From Oligosphaera ethanolica (GTDB lineage: Bacteria; Verrucomicrobiota; Lentisphaeria; Oligosphaerales; Oligosphaeraceae): 64,000 nt of DNA. The stretch is taken from the NCBI RefSeq assembly GCF_030814695.1, contig NZ_JAUSVL010000001.1, positions 2,516,227-2,580,226 on the forward strand, given 5' to 3'. Below are positions 33,006 to 42,661 of the stretch, piece after piece; position 1 is the first letter of the stretch, and the number at the start of each line of letters is the position of its first letter. A program made the position numbers and the translations under genes. The notes under the pieces are model-generated. The model did not search any database and was not told the origin of the DNA. It saw nothing but the letters and a program-made list of their open reading frames with translations.

Positions 33006-34841
33006 TCACCATGGTTTGACGCCCGGTGGGCGTGGCGGGCGGTAATGCCGCTGCAACTGCAGGTCGCGCCAGGTGCCGACCGGCGCGTTAGTGGTTCCCG
33101 CGTTTGCTCCGCCACCGGTGGCGGAGCCCGTTGCGGTATTGGTGTCGGGCGCAGCGTCGGCGGGGCCATGGGCAGCGCCGGCATTGGCAGTGCCGGGTGC
33201 AGTGCCGGCATTGGCCGTACCGTCCGCACTGGCGGTGGCGTCGTGCGCGCTTTGCGTGTCCTGCGCTTCATTGGGCCGCGAGCCGGCAGTTGCTGCCGCC
33301 TCCGCCTCGCCTATGGCGGCATCGCTTGATCCGTCCTTTCCCGACAGCGCTTTGGCCGCCTGGAGCACCCGCCATGCCGCGGCGAGAGTCTGCAGGGTCG
33401 CGGCGTTGCCGGGGTTGAGGCGCAGTGCTTCGCGACTGAGCTCGCGGGCCGCCGTGGCGTGCTGCGCAGCGGCGTCCAGCGCGCCGGTGCGGATGGCCTC
33501 CTCGGCTTCCACGATCAGCAGCGCCGACCAATTGCTCAGCAGCCTGGCGCGCTCCGCGTCAGTGCCGTCATGCCGGGCGATAGTTTCGCGGATGGCCGCC
33601 ACGGCGTCCGCCCGCGCAGCGGCATTGCCACGCAAGCCAGCGGGGACGGCGTCGGCAGTCGCGACGAGTGACCACGTCAGCAACGCCAGCAGCGCGCTAG
33701 ATATGGCAGAGGCCCGCCTACCGTGAGGAGTGCCCGGCGCAGCCGCACCGTGCCGTGCCGTGCTGTGTATTGTCGTGCTGTGTATTGCCGCACCGCGCGC
33801 CGCCGTGTTGTGTATCGTTGTGTTGTGTATTGCCGTGTTGTGTATTGCCGTATCGCGCGTTGCCGTGCCCTTTCCGGGTGTATGGCGGGCGCGGGTTGGT
33901 CGTCGCGGCCACCTTGCCGCGAGTAGCGCCGCGAGCGCGATGAGCCCCAGCGCGCGCGCAGCCAGCCAGCCGCTGCTGCTTCTACCATCATTGCCAACGA
34001 ATTGCCGGATTTGCGCGCTAACGGCCGTTGCTGGTGCGTCTGCCGTGAAGAATTCGGCGGGTTGTGGTGACAGCGCGGCGAGCGTTTTCAACGCGCGGTC
34101 GTCTGCGCGGCTGGTGGCGACTGCGCCGCTGTTGGGGTCGTTGAGCCACAGCGGCCCCTGGGGGCTGGGCACGGGCGTGTCCTGCCCGGGGATGCCAGTG
34201 AGCACATGCAGCAGCGGGTAGGCTCGGGCGATCCACGGGATGTCCTGCAATAGCGGATTCGGGTCATTGATCTCGCCGTCACTGAGCATGATCAACACGG
34301 CATTCGCCGGCTGCTGGGCATCTGCGCCGACAAGGGCCTCCAGCGCCTGCAATGCCTGGCTCGGGCTGCTGCCGGCCGCCAGGGCCAGCGATGGCTCCAC
34401 CGCCGCCAGGGCGCGACGGAATGCGCGCTGATCGCGGCTGGGAGGAAAATCTACAATGGCATTGCCGGCGAAGCTGACCAGGCAGAGCTCGCACTCGGGC
34501 ATGGCCTCGACGATCGCCGTGACGAGCTCCTTGGCTTCAGCCAGGCGCGCACCGCGCTGGCCCGCCGCGAGCATGCTGGGGGAGCAGTCCAGGAGAAAAT
34601 ACAGTGTTGGCGGCGCCGCCTGGCGCGCGGCGCGGTCATGTCGGGCGAGGAGCGCGGCGGCCGCCATGGCGATGGCCGCGACAAGCAGGCACAGCGCGGT
34701 CACGCCGCCACCGTCGGGTATCAGCGTGGCCGGATCGCGGTAGCGGCTGGCAAAGAAGCGTCTCGTAGCCCGCCGCCGTCGCCATTGCACCAGCGCCGCG
34801 GCGCCGCAGGCGATGATGGCGACTGTCACAAGCGTTGGCAT
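33006..34841 (-). CDS. vWA-domain membrane protein fused to a TPR-like secreted part (BatB/BatC-like)
   Basis: 611 aa. Two N-terminal TM segments (about 4-19 and 47-67) are followed by a von Willebrand A domain (about 78-270) with a MIDAS site DCSPSML (D-x-S-x-S) and LSDGEIND. A third TM follows (about 293-312). This is the layout of BatB/Ca-activated-channel-like proteins. A low-complexity linker with AIHNT/TIHST pentapeptides (about 325-360) comes next, then a second hydrophobic segment resembling a signal peptide (SSALLALLTWSLVATADAVP), a helical TPR-like region (ALRLNPGNAATLQTLAAAWRVLQ) and a Gly/Ala/Thr-rich tail. The start ATG has GGAGG ten bases upstream. It follows pyrD by 39 bases and may be co-transcribed. 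Bat proteins are linked to aerotolerance and membrane chaperone functions in other bacteria; the role here is inferred. Confidence 0.8.
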   Translation of the reverse strand: MPTLVTVAIIACGAAALVQWRRRRATRRFFASRYRDPATLIPDGGGVTALCLLVAAIAMAAAALLARHDRAARQAAPPTLYFLLDCSPSMLAAGQRGARLAEAKELVTAIVEAMPECELCLVSFAGNAIVDFPPSRDQRAFRRALAAVEPSLALAAGSSPSQALQALEALVGADAQQPANAVLIMLSDGEINDPNPLLQDIPWIARAYPLLHVLTGIPGQDTPVPSPQGPLWLNDPNSGAVATSRADDRALKTLAALSPQPAEFFTADAPATAVSAQIRQFVGNDGRSSSGWLAARALGLIALAALLAARWPRRPTRARHTPGKGTATRDTAIHNTAIHNTTIHNTAARGAAIHSTTIHSTARHGAAAPGTPHGRRASAISSALLALLTWSLVATADAVPAGLRGNAAARADAVAAIRETIARHDGTDAERARLLSNWSALLIVEAEEAIRTGALDAAAQHATAARELSREALRLNPGNAATLQTLAAAWRVLQAAKALSGKDGSSDAAIGEAEAAATAGSRPNEAQDTQSAHDATASADGTANAGTAPGTANAGAAHGPADAAPDTNTATGSATGGGANAGTTNAPVGTWRDLQLQRHYRPPRPPGVKPW

Positions 34842-34880
34842 GATGGCGATCCTCCGGCGCGCCGGGCGGCGGCGTTGCGG

Positions 34881-35810
34881 CTAGGCCTGAGCCTGGTGCA
34901 TGACGCCGACGATGTTATTGACGTTGGCGATGCCATGGCGGTCCAGCCAGGCGTCGATGCCGTCGATTATCTCCACGAGGCAGCCGGGGTTGCTGAAGAT
35001 GGCGGTGCCGATGGCCACGGCGTTGGCGCCGGCCATCAGAAACTCAATGGCGTCAGCGGCGCTGTAGATGCCGCCCATGCCCAGGATCGGCACGGTCACG
35101 GCTTCGCGGGCCTGAAACACCATGCGCACGGCGACGGGCTTCAAGCCCGGGCCGCTCAGGCCGGCGATGCGGTTGGCGATACGGAAGCTGCGCGTCTCGA
35201 TGTCGATGGCCATGCTCGGCAGGGTGTTGATCAACGATATTGCGTCGCTGCCGGCGTCGACCACGCTGCGCGCAAAATCGCCGATGTGGGTGACATTCGG
35301 GCTGAGTTTGGTGATCAGGGGCAGGGTCGTCACGTCGCGCACGGCCTTGACCACGGCCGCCGCCAGCTTCAGGTCCGTCCCGAAGGCAATGCCGCCCTCT
35401 TTGATGTTCGGGCAGGAAATATTGATTTCCAGCGCGGCAATGCCCTTCTTCTCGGCCTCTAGGCGGGCGGCGACTTCCGCGTAATGCTCGATGGTCTTGC
35501 CCCAGATATTGACGAAGACCGGGCAGGGCACCTGCCGCAGGTAGGGCAGATAATTTTCGTCGCTGATGAATTTGTCAATGCCGGGATTCTGCAAACCGAT
35601 GGCGTTGAGCATGCCGCCGTACACCTCGGTGGTCCGTGGCACGGGATTGCCATGGGACGGAAAAGGCGACACGCCCTTGACGGTGACAGCGCCCAGGCGA
35701 TTGAGCGGGACGACGTTGCTGTACTCTTTGGCGTAGCCGAAAGCGCCAGAGGCGGTCACGACCGGATTGCGCATGGCAATGCCGGCAAAATTGATGGATA
35801 GATCGGCCAT
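34881..35810 (-). CDS. pyrD: Dihydroorotate dehydrogenase, class 1 (PyrDB type)
   Basis: Oxidises dihydroorotate to orotate in pyrimidine synthesis, using FMN. 309 aa. Motifs: NPVVTASGAFGYAKEY (phosphate/FMN entry), MLNAIGLQNPG, and INISCPN with Cys133 as catalytic base, which marks class 1 enzymes rather than the membrane class 2. TKLSPN, GLSGPGLKP and GMGGIYSAADAIEFLMAGANAVAIGTA make the FMN phosphate site (named here by GGIYSAAD and AGANAVAIGT). The start ATG has AGGAGCACCC upstream. The class 1B partner PyrK is not in the window, so 1A versus 1B rests on similarity alone. It leads a two-gene minus-strand unit with the vWA gene. Confidence 0.95.
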   Translation of the reverse strand: MADLSINFAGIAMRNPVVTASGAFGYAKEYSNVVPLNRLGAVTVKGVSPFPSHGNPVPRTTEVYGGMLNAIGLQNPGIDKFISDENYLPYLRQVPCPVFVNIWGKTIEHYAEVAARLEAEKKGIAALEINISCPNIKEGGIAFGTDLKLAAAVVKAVRDVTTLPLITKLSPNVTHIGDFARSVVDAGSDAISLINTLPSMAIDIETRSFRIANRIAGLSGPGLKPVAVRMVFQAREAVTVPILGMGGIYSAADAIEFLMAGANAVAIGTAIFSNPGCLVEIIDGIDAWLDRHGIANVNNIVGVMHQAQA

Positions 35811-35970
35811 GGGTGCTCCTATGTAGGGCTATCTGCGGTTGAGGCTGTACAACTGGTTAACTAACGGCGAAATCTTCATACAAGGATAAATCATAGCGCC
35901 GGAGGCGCAATCAATCGACAAGGCAAAATGAGAACGCTATAAATGCAATCGTCTTGATAACCAATCGGAT

Positions 35971-38900
35971 TTATTCGAGGATGCGGCAGCCGCTGGTGAA
36001 TATCGGCGTAGCCGGCACGGCGGCGGGGCTGCTGTGGGGCCAGAGATCGAATTCAGCCAGGATGAAGTCTTTCGGATCGATGCTGACGGCGTTGGTGAGA
36101 TTGATGCGCGTCCGTACGGGGCTGTGGTTGACCTGGTTGCTGATAGCCGCCCAGGTCTTGTTCTGGGCACAGCGCCGCAGAGTCACGGCCATGCCGGGGC
36201 CCTTGCCGGTGAGCAGGTCCACAACCGTGCCTTTGTTGGCGGTGACGGATGCTGGCAGCGCGTCGCGTCGCTGTTGGCCGTTCATGTCGGTCTGCCACTG
36301 CGGCGCGGTGTCTTGATTGCAGCCCAGTTCATAGACAATTTTGCGGAAACGCAGCGGCTGGTTGCCCCGGTTGGTGAAAAACACGTCGGCCTTGAGGTGA
36401 TTGGGATTGAAAGTCCAGACTTCGCGGACGCTGATGCCCGTGCCCTCGTTGCTGATGGTTCGCTCCAACTCCAGGGTGGCGCTGGTGGCACTGGCCTGAT
36501 AGGAGAGCAGTGTGACCTGCTCGGCGTGCTCGGGGCCGACTTCGAAGCCGTCGTCGGTCAGCAGCACTGGCCCGCTGCGCTCGGGCATGAAAGGCATGAA
36601 CTCGCCCTGCTCATTGCGCAGCGCCATGGACTCAATCCAGCCGAAGACGGTGTTGAAGATGATGCGGTAGCTATCGCCTTGGAAAGTCGCCCGGCCGTCC
36701 TGGTCAAGCTCGGTGGTCAGGCGCGGCGCCGGCGCCGGCAGGGCGCCGCCGGCGGCTGGGGTAGCCAGGGTGTAGACGGCGACGCCGTCGTCTGCAACGT
36801 CGGCATTGAAGCTGATGGCGTCGGCGCCGAGCGCATGGCGCAGGCTTCGGCCGTCCGCCGCAAAGAGCGCGAAGTCCTGCTCGGCAAGCCCTTCCGGCAG
36901 CGCCAGCGGCACCGTCACTGCTGTGCCCGGCGAGGCGCCACGGGAGCCAACGCCAAGCAACGCGCGCGGCGTGAATCCCGCCGGGGCCTGTGGCGTCGCG
37001 GCCGCCAACGTCGCCGTCACGGACTCCGAGCCGACCGCCGCCGGGAAGACGACGTTCGTCACCACGTCTGTCGTGCCGGCGCGCGCCTGGAGCGTGTAGT
37101 CGCCGCTGCCTGGTAGCGTGATGATCACCGGCAGCTCGCTTTCTCCGGCTTTGAGGACGGCGTCATAGCCATCCGCCGGGCGGATCGTGCCCCGCCGGCC
37201 CTGCTCGTCGCTCACACTAAGCACGAGCTCCTGGCCGGCGAGCTGCGGGGCAGCCGACAGCTGCAGCGTGACGGCGGCATCGCCACGGACGGCTACCGGC
37301 GCCGGCGGCGGCGTCACCACTTCGTTGTTCCAGCCCCAGCGCAAAATCGGCGGGGTGAATTCCTGCCAGGGGTTGAGAATGCGGTCCTGATAGACCATGC
37401 GCACGTCAAGCATGGGCTTGACCAAAGGCAGCGACTTGGCGCTGAGCACGCCGTCCATGCCCGCCGTGAAGCGCACCTGCGCGACCACGGGGTAGTCGAT
37501 GGCAAAGAAGTCCGTCGCGGCATCCTCCGGCACCGTAATGCGGAAGCGTAGTTCGGCGCGCACGCCGGGAGCGAGGTCACTGAAGTCGTTATTCACGAGC
37601 TGGCCGAGAGCCCAGCCGGCTGGCAGCTGCAGGCGCACTTGGCCTGATACTGGCACTGCGGCGAGGTTATCGATGGTGACCGTCGCCTCGGCGACGTCGC
37701 CGGGATGCAGCACGTCGGGCATGCTGATGCCCACGACGGGCTGCCATTCGCCGAAAAGGAGCATGCCGGCTGGCTTGGGTGCCGGCAGCGTGAAGGTCAG
37801 GCCATCGGCCGTCGCCTGGCCTTCCAGACGCTGTACGTCGGCGCTCTCCGGGCGGAGATACAACGCGGGTTGCGTCTGGCCTGCCTGGCCCCCTTGGGCG
37901 ATCGTGACAGTGACGGGCGCGTCGCCGTCTTCCTCCGCGAGATTGGTGATGGCGAGGACATTGAGTTTGCCGTCTTGCAGCAGGCGCGCGTCCATCTGCC
38001 CAGGCTGGAGGCCCTTGACGCTGAGCCGCAGCGCCGGCGCAATGTCTGCGTGGTCGCGCAGGATGGCGCCATAGGTCGCGCTGGCCGCGGCCAATTTCTC
38101 GGCGTTGGTGACGACGCCCCCGAGCTTGCTGCAATCCAATGCGCAGAAAAGCAGCTGGCCCTTGCCGATGCCTTCCCGGTGGCTGTAGCCGCTTTTGCCC
38201 TGCTCTTGCCACTGCCGGATTTCCCAGATGGCGCCCTTGCTGGCGTTGGTGGTGGTGGCCGCGAAGGGCTCGTCGCGGGTGATGTGGCCGAACTCATTGC
38301 GCAGCGCGCTGCCGGGGTGGCGGATGACCGTGCCGCCGGCGGCGGCGTAGTCCTGCAGCAGCTGGTAGCCGCAGTCGGAAACAATGGGCAGGCCCGGGAG
38401 AATCACGGCCTGATAGTCGCCGATGGCGTTTCCCTGGAGCTGATCGAGGTTGATGAAGGCGAAGCTGACGCCAGCGCCGTCCAGGAGCCGGGCGACATTA
38501 GCAGGGGCGTTCAGCTCGTTCCAGACGCTGCCGCCGGTCGCGTGGGCGAAGTACTGCGAGTCGTTGGAGAGGACGATGGCGACGCTGGCCGCGCTGCGGG
38601 TCCTGGCCAGCACCGGCGCGAGGCGCTCGGTGAAGGCGCTGATTTTGGCGACGGCCGTGTAGCGCTCGGTGGGCTTGCCGGCCATGTCGAGCATGCCGTG
38701 GATGCCCTCCTCGCGTCCTTGGGTGCCGGGTTTCCACATGTACCACATCAACGCGCGGCATTCGCGGGCGAGGGCGACATTGGCCTCAATGTACAGATCG
38801 CGTTTGTGCACCTTGGTGATCCAGTGGTTGGGACCGGCGTGGTATTCCATCATTACAAAGGGCTTGTTCCAGGCGGCCGCCGCGCAACGGCCGCGGTCAA

Positions 38901-39726
38901 GGCTGGGCAGTAGATTGTGCCAGCGGCCGATGGCGTAGAGGTCCAGCGCCAAGTACTCCGTCTGCCGGCTCAGCTCGTAGAGATCCCAGCCGTCCAGCCC
39001 CGTCGTGATGTAAAAATTGTCCGACACCGCCGCGCCCGGGACGACGCCGCGGATGAGATCGCCGGACTCGCGGAAATAACGGGCGAAATTCCACGCGGTG
39101 AAACGCCGCCATTCCAGCCAGTTCGGCAGCTGCTTGGCGAGGTCGTCGCGCGGCGCGTCGATGCTGGCGAAGTCCGCGTAGCTGCTCTGCCATTTGCGGT
39201 TGAGGTCGGCGATGTCGGCGTAACGACTGGCCAGCCACTGGCGGTACTTGCTGACGCTGCCCTCGCTGTAGTCGAAGATGTCGCCGCTGTGGTAGCCGAA
39301 TTCGTTGTGGATTTTCCAAAAGCGGATGCGCTCGGCACCGGGCATGGCCGCTGCGCGCTTCGGTACGTAGCTGTTCCACCATTCCTCGACAGTCGGCGCA
39401 TTGAAATTGACGTGGGTGAAGAGCCCGACGGAGTTGAAGAGCATGCCATTGGCGGCCTCAAAGGGCCGCGCGGCGGCCTGCGGTGGCTTGCCCGATACGC
39501 CGCCGATAAAGGACATGTCGTGCTCCTTGGCCCACTCGACCAGATTGGGGTTGTAGCCGACCAGATTCAAGCCGCCCTGGCGATAAAGCTCACGCCATTC
39601 CGGCGTGCTCGGGTAGCCCCAGGCGCCCGTGAGATACTGGCCGGTTTCCACACTTGCAGCGACGGCAGCGACGGCGGCGAAAGCATACCAGGCGGCGGTA
39701 ATAACGACTATTTTTGCTGTCTTCAT
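35971..39726 (-). CDS. Secreted GH42-like beta-galactosidase-type glycosidase, multidomain
   Basis: 1251-aa exported protein. Signal peptide MKTAKIVVITAAWYAFAAVA...A (cleavage near 25). The catalytic TIM barrel (about 30-390) has acid/base E142 in WKIHNEFGYHSGD and nucleophile E294 in PFVMMEYHAGPNHW, the GH42/clan-A arrangement. WYMWKPGTQGREEG follows. Residues about 410-620 look like the flavodoxin-like trimerisation domain of GH42 (VAIVLSNDSQYFAH, VILPGLPIVSDCGYQLLQDYAAAGG is its core, here only named). Several beta-sandwich domains fill the rest. The frame opens at 39750, but ATG 39726 begins the signal peptide and is preferred. It is 63 bases downstream of a secreted partner gene. True substrate uncertain; GH5/GH2-like clan-A relatives remain possible. 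Confidence 0.82.
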   Translation of the reverse strand: MKTAKIVVITAAWYAFAAVAAVAASVETGQYLTGAWGYPSTPEWRELYRQGGLNLVGYNPNLVEWAKEHDMSFIGGVSGKPPQAAARPFEAANGMLFNSVGLFTHVNFNAPTVEEWWNSYVPKRAAAMPGAERIRFWKIHNEFGYHSGDIFDYSEGSVSKYRQWLASRYADIADLNRKWQSSYADFASIDAPRDDLAKQLPNWLEWRRFTAWNFARYFRESGDLIRGVVPGAAVSDNFYITTGLDGWDLYELSRQTEYLALDLYAIGRWHNLLPSLDRGRCAAAAWNKPFVMMEYHAGPNHWITKVHKRDLYIEANVALARECRALMWYMWKPGTQGREEGIHGMLDMAGKPTERYTAVAKISAFTERLAPVLARTRSAASVAIVLSNDSQYFAHATGGSVWNELNAPANVARLLDGAGVSFAFINLDQLQGNAIGDYQAVILPGLPIVSDCGYQLLQDYAAAGGTVIRHPGSALRNEFGHITRDEPFAATTTNASKGAIWEIRQWQEQGKSGYSHREGIGKGQLLFCALDCSKLGGVVTNAEKLAAASATYGAILRDHADIAPALRLSVKGLQPGQMDARLLQDGKLNVLAITNLAEEDGDAPVTVTIAQGGQAGQTQPALYLRPESADVQRLEGQATADGLTFTLPAPKPAGMLLFGEWQPVVGISMPDVLHPGDVAEATVTIDNLAAVPVSGQVRLQLPAGWALGQLVNNDFSDLAPGVRAELRFRITVPEDAATDFFAIDYPVVAQVRFTAGMDGVLSAKSLPLVKPMLDVRMVYQDRILNPWQEFTPPILRWGWNNEVVTPPPAPVAVRGDAAVTLQLSAAPQLAGQELVLSVSDEQGRRGTIRPADGYDAVLKAGESELPVIITLPGSGDYTLQARAGTTDVVTNVVFPAAVGSESVTATLAAATPQAPAGFTPRALLGVGSRGASPGTAVTVPLALPEGLAEQDFALFAADGRSLRHALGADAISFNADVADDGVAVYTLATPAAGGALPAPAPRLTTELDQDGRATFQGDSYRIIFNTVFGWIESMALRNEQGEFMPFMPERSGPVLLTDDGFEVGPEHAEQVTLLSYQASATSATLELERTISNEGTGISVREVWTFNPNHLKADVFFTNRGNQPLRFRKIVYELGCNQDTAPQWQTDMNGQQRRDALPASVTANKGTVVDLLTGKGPGMAVTLRRCAQNKTWAAISNQVNHSPVRTRINLTNAVSIDPKDFILAEFDLWPHSSPAAVPATPIFTSGCRILE

Positions 39727-39789
39727 GGCAGGTTCTATCCTCTGTGACACATTGTGCGGGTGAAGGGCGCGACAATCAGGGCTTGGCGT

Positions 39790-40833
39790 TCAGGGCTTGG
39801 CGGTCATTTCATAGAGTGCGACATCGCGGATGCGAATGCCGCCGCGGTCGCGGATGCCGAAGACCAGATGGTAGCCGTCGTTTTCACGAGTCGTGAAACT
39901 GACGACGCGGCTGTTCGAGCTGCCCTTGGCGTCATACCAGTTCTGCCAGCCAACGTCGGCCTTGATGGTGTTCGCCGCCCGCACCAGCGAGTAGAAACGC
40001 GCGTTGGCGCCGGCCAAGCTCTGGGTGATGTCGTAGCTGAACTGCAGGCGGTAGGTCGTGTTGGGTTTGAGCGTGATCTTCGCGGTGTCGCTGTGCAAGA
40101 ACTCATTCCAGCCATCCACCGTGGAGACGAATTCGGCCGCGCCGGCCACGAATTCAGCCGCGTGGTCATTCTGGTTGTTGTGGTCCTTGACGCGGACCCA
40201 CCCGTCGTCGCTAAGCGGGCCCTGCCAGAGCGGCGTCATGCTCAGCGTCGCCGCGCGCTGCGGCGGCCATGCCGGCCGCGCCGGCGGCTGGTAGGGGAAG
40301 AGCCCGAGGTAAAAGACCACCGGCTGGCCAATGGGCAGAAATTCCTTGCGCGTCGGCAAGTACGCACTCAGAGCGGTGACCTGCTCCTTCTGCGACGCCG
40401 GCTTGTCCAGCGCTATGCTCAGCAGGTGCCACTGACCCATTGCCGGCGGCACGCCATCAAGCAATACCTGCGCTTCGTGCAACGATGAGTTGGCGCCGGG
40501 GGCATTCGTAGAGGTGATTTTCAGCCAGGGCGATGCCCCGGGCTGCTCGGCATAATAGGGCAGCGACAACTCCGTTTCCTGCCGCCAATCCAACGGCACT
40601 CCCGGCACATAGCGCACATCAAGCCAGTCCGGCGCGTGTGCCGTCAGATAAAAGGTGAGCTTGAGGGAGTACATGCCCTCTTTGCCTGGCGCCGGCGCGA
40701 CCTCGGCCAGGACATTGCCGCAGCCAATGGCCTCGCCGCTGTACTCCCAGGCCGTCTGCGACGTGACAAAATCAACGCCGCGCGCCGCCATGACGCTCAG
40801 CAGACATAACACAACTAGTCGTTTGCAGATCAT
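39790..40833 (-). CDS. Secreted beta-sandwich protein, possible carbohydrate-binding partner
   Basis: 347 aa, no named family. Signal peptide MICKRLVVLCLLSVMAARG. The remainder is predicted all-beta with two jelly-roll-like halves: residues about 20-180 (YSLKLTFYLTAHAPDWLDVRYVPG) and about 200-345, the latter with GWNEFLHSDTAKITLKPNTTYRLQFSYDI, VVSFTTRENDGYHLVFGIRDRGGIRIRDVALYE cited only as landmarks; this pattern resembles CBM4/9-type carbohydrate-binding modules. No glycosidase catalytic motif is visible. GAGGACGGCACC precedes the start ATG. It is the first gene of a two-gene unit with the GH42-like enzyme, which suggests it assists binding of the same glycan; that is inference. Confidence 0.7.
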   Translation of the reverse strand: MICKRLVVLCLLSVMAARGVDFVTSQTAWEYSGEAIGCGNVLAEVAPAPGKEGMYSLKLTFYLTAHAPDWLDVRYVPGVPLDWRQETELSLPYYAEQPGASPWLKITSTNAPGANSSLHEAQVLLDGVPPAMGQWHLLSIALDKPASQKEQVTALSAYLPTRKEFLPIGQPVVFYLGLFPYQPPARPAWPPQRAATLSMTPLWQGPLSDDGWVRVKDHNNQNDHAAEFVAGAAEFVSTVDGWNEFLHSDTAKITLKPNTTYRLQFSYDITQSLAGANARFYSLVRAANTIKADVGWQNWYDAKGSSNSRVVSFTTRENDGYHLVFGIRDRGGIRIRDVALYEMTAKP

Positions 40834-40974
40834 GGTGCCGTCCTCGTTTTCTGGCTGCTTCTGAACTCACGGCCGCCGGCAGCGCGAATCCAGCTTCTTT
40901 ACGGGCAAAATCAAAAACTCAATATAAAAGACTATCGCCATAATTGCACCCGCCCGCCCGCGCAATGGCGAAAA

Positions 40975-41290
40975 AGAAGTTCGGACCGCTTGGACTCCGG
41001 GGACCGCTTGGCAGCGGCGTTGGGGCCGCTTGGGACTCCTGGGAGCGCCGCCGTCCCGGCGGCGCTTTTTGGCGCGGCGCTGGGGCGAGGACTCAGGGAC
41101 TCATGAGGCATGATCTCATGGATTGGACTGTGGGGACTTCTGGGACCGTGGGGAATGACGCCATGGACGCCGGGGACTGGTTGAGGACCGCTTGGACGCC
41201 GGGGACTTCTGGTCGCGGCGCCGTCCCGGCGGCATTCATCCTGGGCGCGGCGCCGTCCCGGCGGCCATGAACCTGGGCGCGCCGCCGTCC
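40975..41290. repeat. GGAC-rich repeat family copy, degenerate
   Basis: Same words as at 21083-21348: CTCCTGGGAGCGCCGCCGTC, GCGAGGACTCAGGGACTCAT, GATTGGACTGTGGGGACTTC, GGGAATGACGC, plus three copies of GCCGTCCCGGCGGC-type hairpins. A short run of 9-bp GTCCATACT units follows at 41307-41341. No gene is credible in 40834-41578; the gene-free gap otherwise holds only the terminator described next. Confidence 0.82.
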
Positions 41291-41365
41291 CGGCAATGCG
41301 GGATTATGTCCATCGCGTCCATACTGTCCATACTGTCCATAGAAACGCCCGGTGCCTCGCGGGGT

Positions 41366-41413
41366 GAAAAAACAAAGGGCCGGGCGCGTCGATGTTATTC
41401 GACGCGCCCGGCC
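41366..41413 (-). terminator. Rho-independent terminator for the parvulin/lipoprotein operon
   Basis: A perfect 15-bp stem (41378-41392 with 41399-41413, loop TGTTAT) preceded on the plus strand by AAAAAACAAA, which becomes TTTGTTTTTT after the hairpin on the minus strand. It lies about 165 bases downstream of the parvulin gene. Confidence 0.9.
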
Positions 41414-41578
41414 TGGAGAGTTGCTGAATCCGTTCCCTGGGAAGGGGGCGGGGCCGTTCGCTGTAAGTGGACTCCGAACCCGTTCCCGGTGAGTACTGGT
41501 TCCGTGCTACTTGAGTTGAGAACCAGTTCTGTTTGGTAGCAACAGTTACTGCTGGGGCGCTGGCGCCGGAGCGGATAA

Positions 41579-42661
41579 TTACTGCTGGGGCATGGGGGCG
41601 GGGACCTGCATGGGCATGGCCGGCGGGGGTTCGGCGATGAGCATTTTCACGTTGTGGGCTTCGCGCAATTCCTTGGCGTAGTTGGCAAAGACTTCCTGGC
41701 CTTTTTCCTGCTGGAGGGACTGGGTGATGCTGTCCTTGACGTCGGCGAAGGCCTGGACGTTGGTGGCGCCGGCCTTGATCAGGTGGTAGCCGAACTGGGT
41801 TTCAACGGGGCCACTGACCTCGCCGTCTTTGAGGCTTTTCATGGCGTCCTCAAAGGGCTTGACCATCTGGCCGGGGCGGAAGGCGCCGAGGTCGCCGCCC
41901 TGTTCTTTGCTGGGGCAGTCGCTTTTTTCCTTGGCCAAAGCGGCGAAGTCGCCGCCTTTGTCAAGCTGGGCCTTGAGGTCCTCGATTTTCTTTTTGGCGG
42001 CGGCCTTGTCGGCATCGCTGGCGCCATCGGGGAATTTGGCCAGGATGTGTGCGGCGTGGTACTCGGTGAATTGGGCGGCGTTGTCGTCGTAGAATTTTTG
42101 TGCATCGGCCTCAGTGACGCCGGTGCGTTTGTCAATGAGGTCCTTGACGGTTTGTGATTCAGCGACGCGTTTGATGAGTTCTTCTTCGCTGACGCCATTG
42201 GCGGCGATGATCTGCTTGTAGACTTCTTCGCCGCGTTCGGCTTTGATACCATCAAGTTCGGCCTTGACCTTTGCGGTGTCGGGCATGATGCCCTGCTTGG
42301 CTGCCTCGGCGATCATCAGCTTCTGGGCGACGACGGATTCGGCGAGGTGGAAGGCGAAGGTGGCGATTTCGGCCTCGGGGATGTCCTGCCCCTGTTGGAG
42401 CGCCATCATGAGCTGCGGGCGGATGATCTGCCGGATGTCGTCGCCGGTGACCTTGCCATTTTCGTCGTAAGTGGCGACGACGTCTGGGATCACGGCGAGG
42501 AGTTTGTCGGCCTGTATGGCCGGATCGACGGCGGGCGCGGCGGGTACGGCCACGGCGTCGGCAGGTGCGGGCGGTGGCGGTGGCGGGGCGTCATTCTGGG
42601 CGAAGAGCGGCAGGGAAATCACGGCGCTGGCAATGATGATCGAAAGCGGCTTGCGGATCAT
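41579..42661 (-). CDS. Secreted parvulin-type peptidyl-prolyl cis/trans isomerase
   Basis: 360-aa periplasmic folding factor of the SurA/PrsA/PpiC kind. Signal peptide [22 protein letters not shown], then a proline-rich stretch, and a helical SurA-like N-region with [17 protein letters not shown]. The rotamase domain (about 200-300) shows [35 protein letters not shown] (named by GGDLGAF), VKPFEDAM and FGYHLIKAG, all parvulin marks. The C-terminus is a helix followed by a Pro/Met-rich tail. Its start overlaps the stop of the upstream lipoprotein gene (ATGA), so the two are translationally coupled; ribosome site AAGGAACG. A strong terminator follows. Outer-membrane-protein or lipoprotein maturation is a likely role, by family. 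Confidence 0.92.
   Translation of the reverse strand: MIRKPLSIIIASAVISLPLFAQNDAPPPPPPAPADAVAVPAAPAVDPAIQADKLLAVIPDVVATYDENGKVTGDDIRQIIRPQLMMALQQGQDIPEAEIATFAFHLAESVVAQKLMIAEAAKQGIMPDTAKVKAELDGIKAERGEEVYKQIIAANGVSEEELIKRVAESQTVKDLIDKRTGVTEADAQKFYDDNAAQFTEYHAAHILAKFPDGASDADKAAAKKKIEDLKAQLDKGGDFAALAKEKSDCPSKEQGGDLGAFRPGQMVKPFEDAMKSLKDGEVSGPVETQFGYHLIKAGATNVQAFADVKDSITQSLQQEKGQEVFANYAKELREAHNVKMLIAEPPPAMPMQVPAPMPQQ

Noticed and set aside
31384..33012. 542-codon minus-strand frame opposite the discoidin genes
   Set aside because: Val/Asp/Ala-rich shadow of the plus-strand genes, which have motif support and ATGA coupling.
40944..41270. 108-codon plus-strand frame after the secreted beta-sandwich gene
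   Set aside because: Lies entirely in the GGAC-rich repeat family; the same peptide-like words appear in other copies in other frames.
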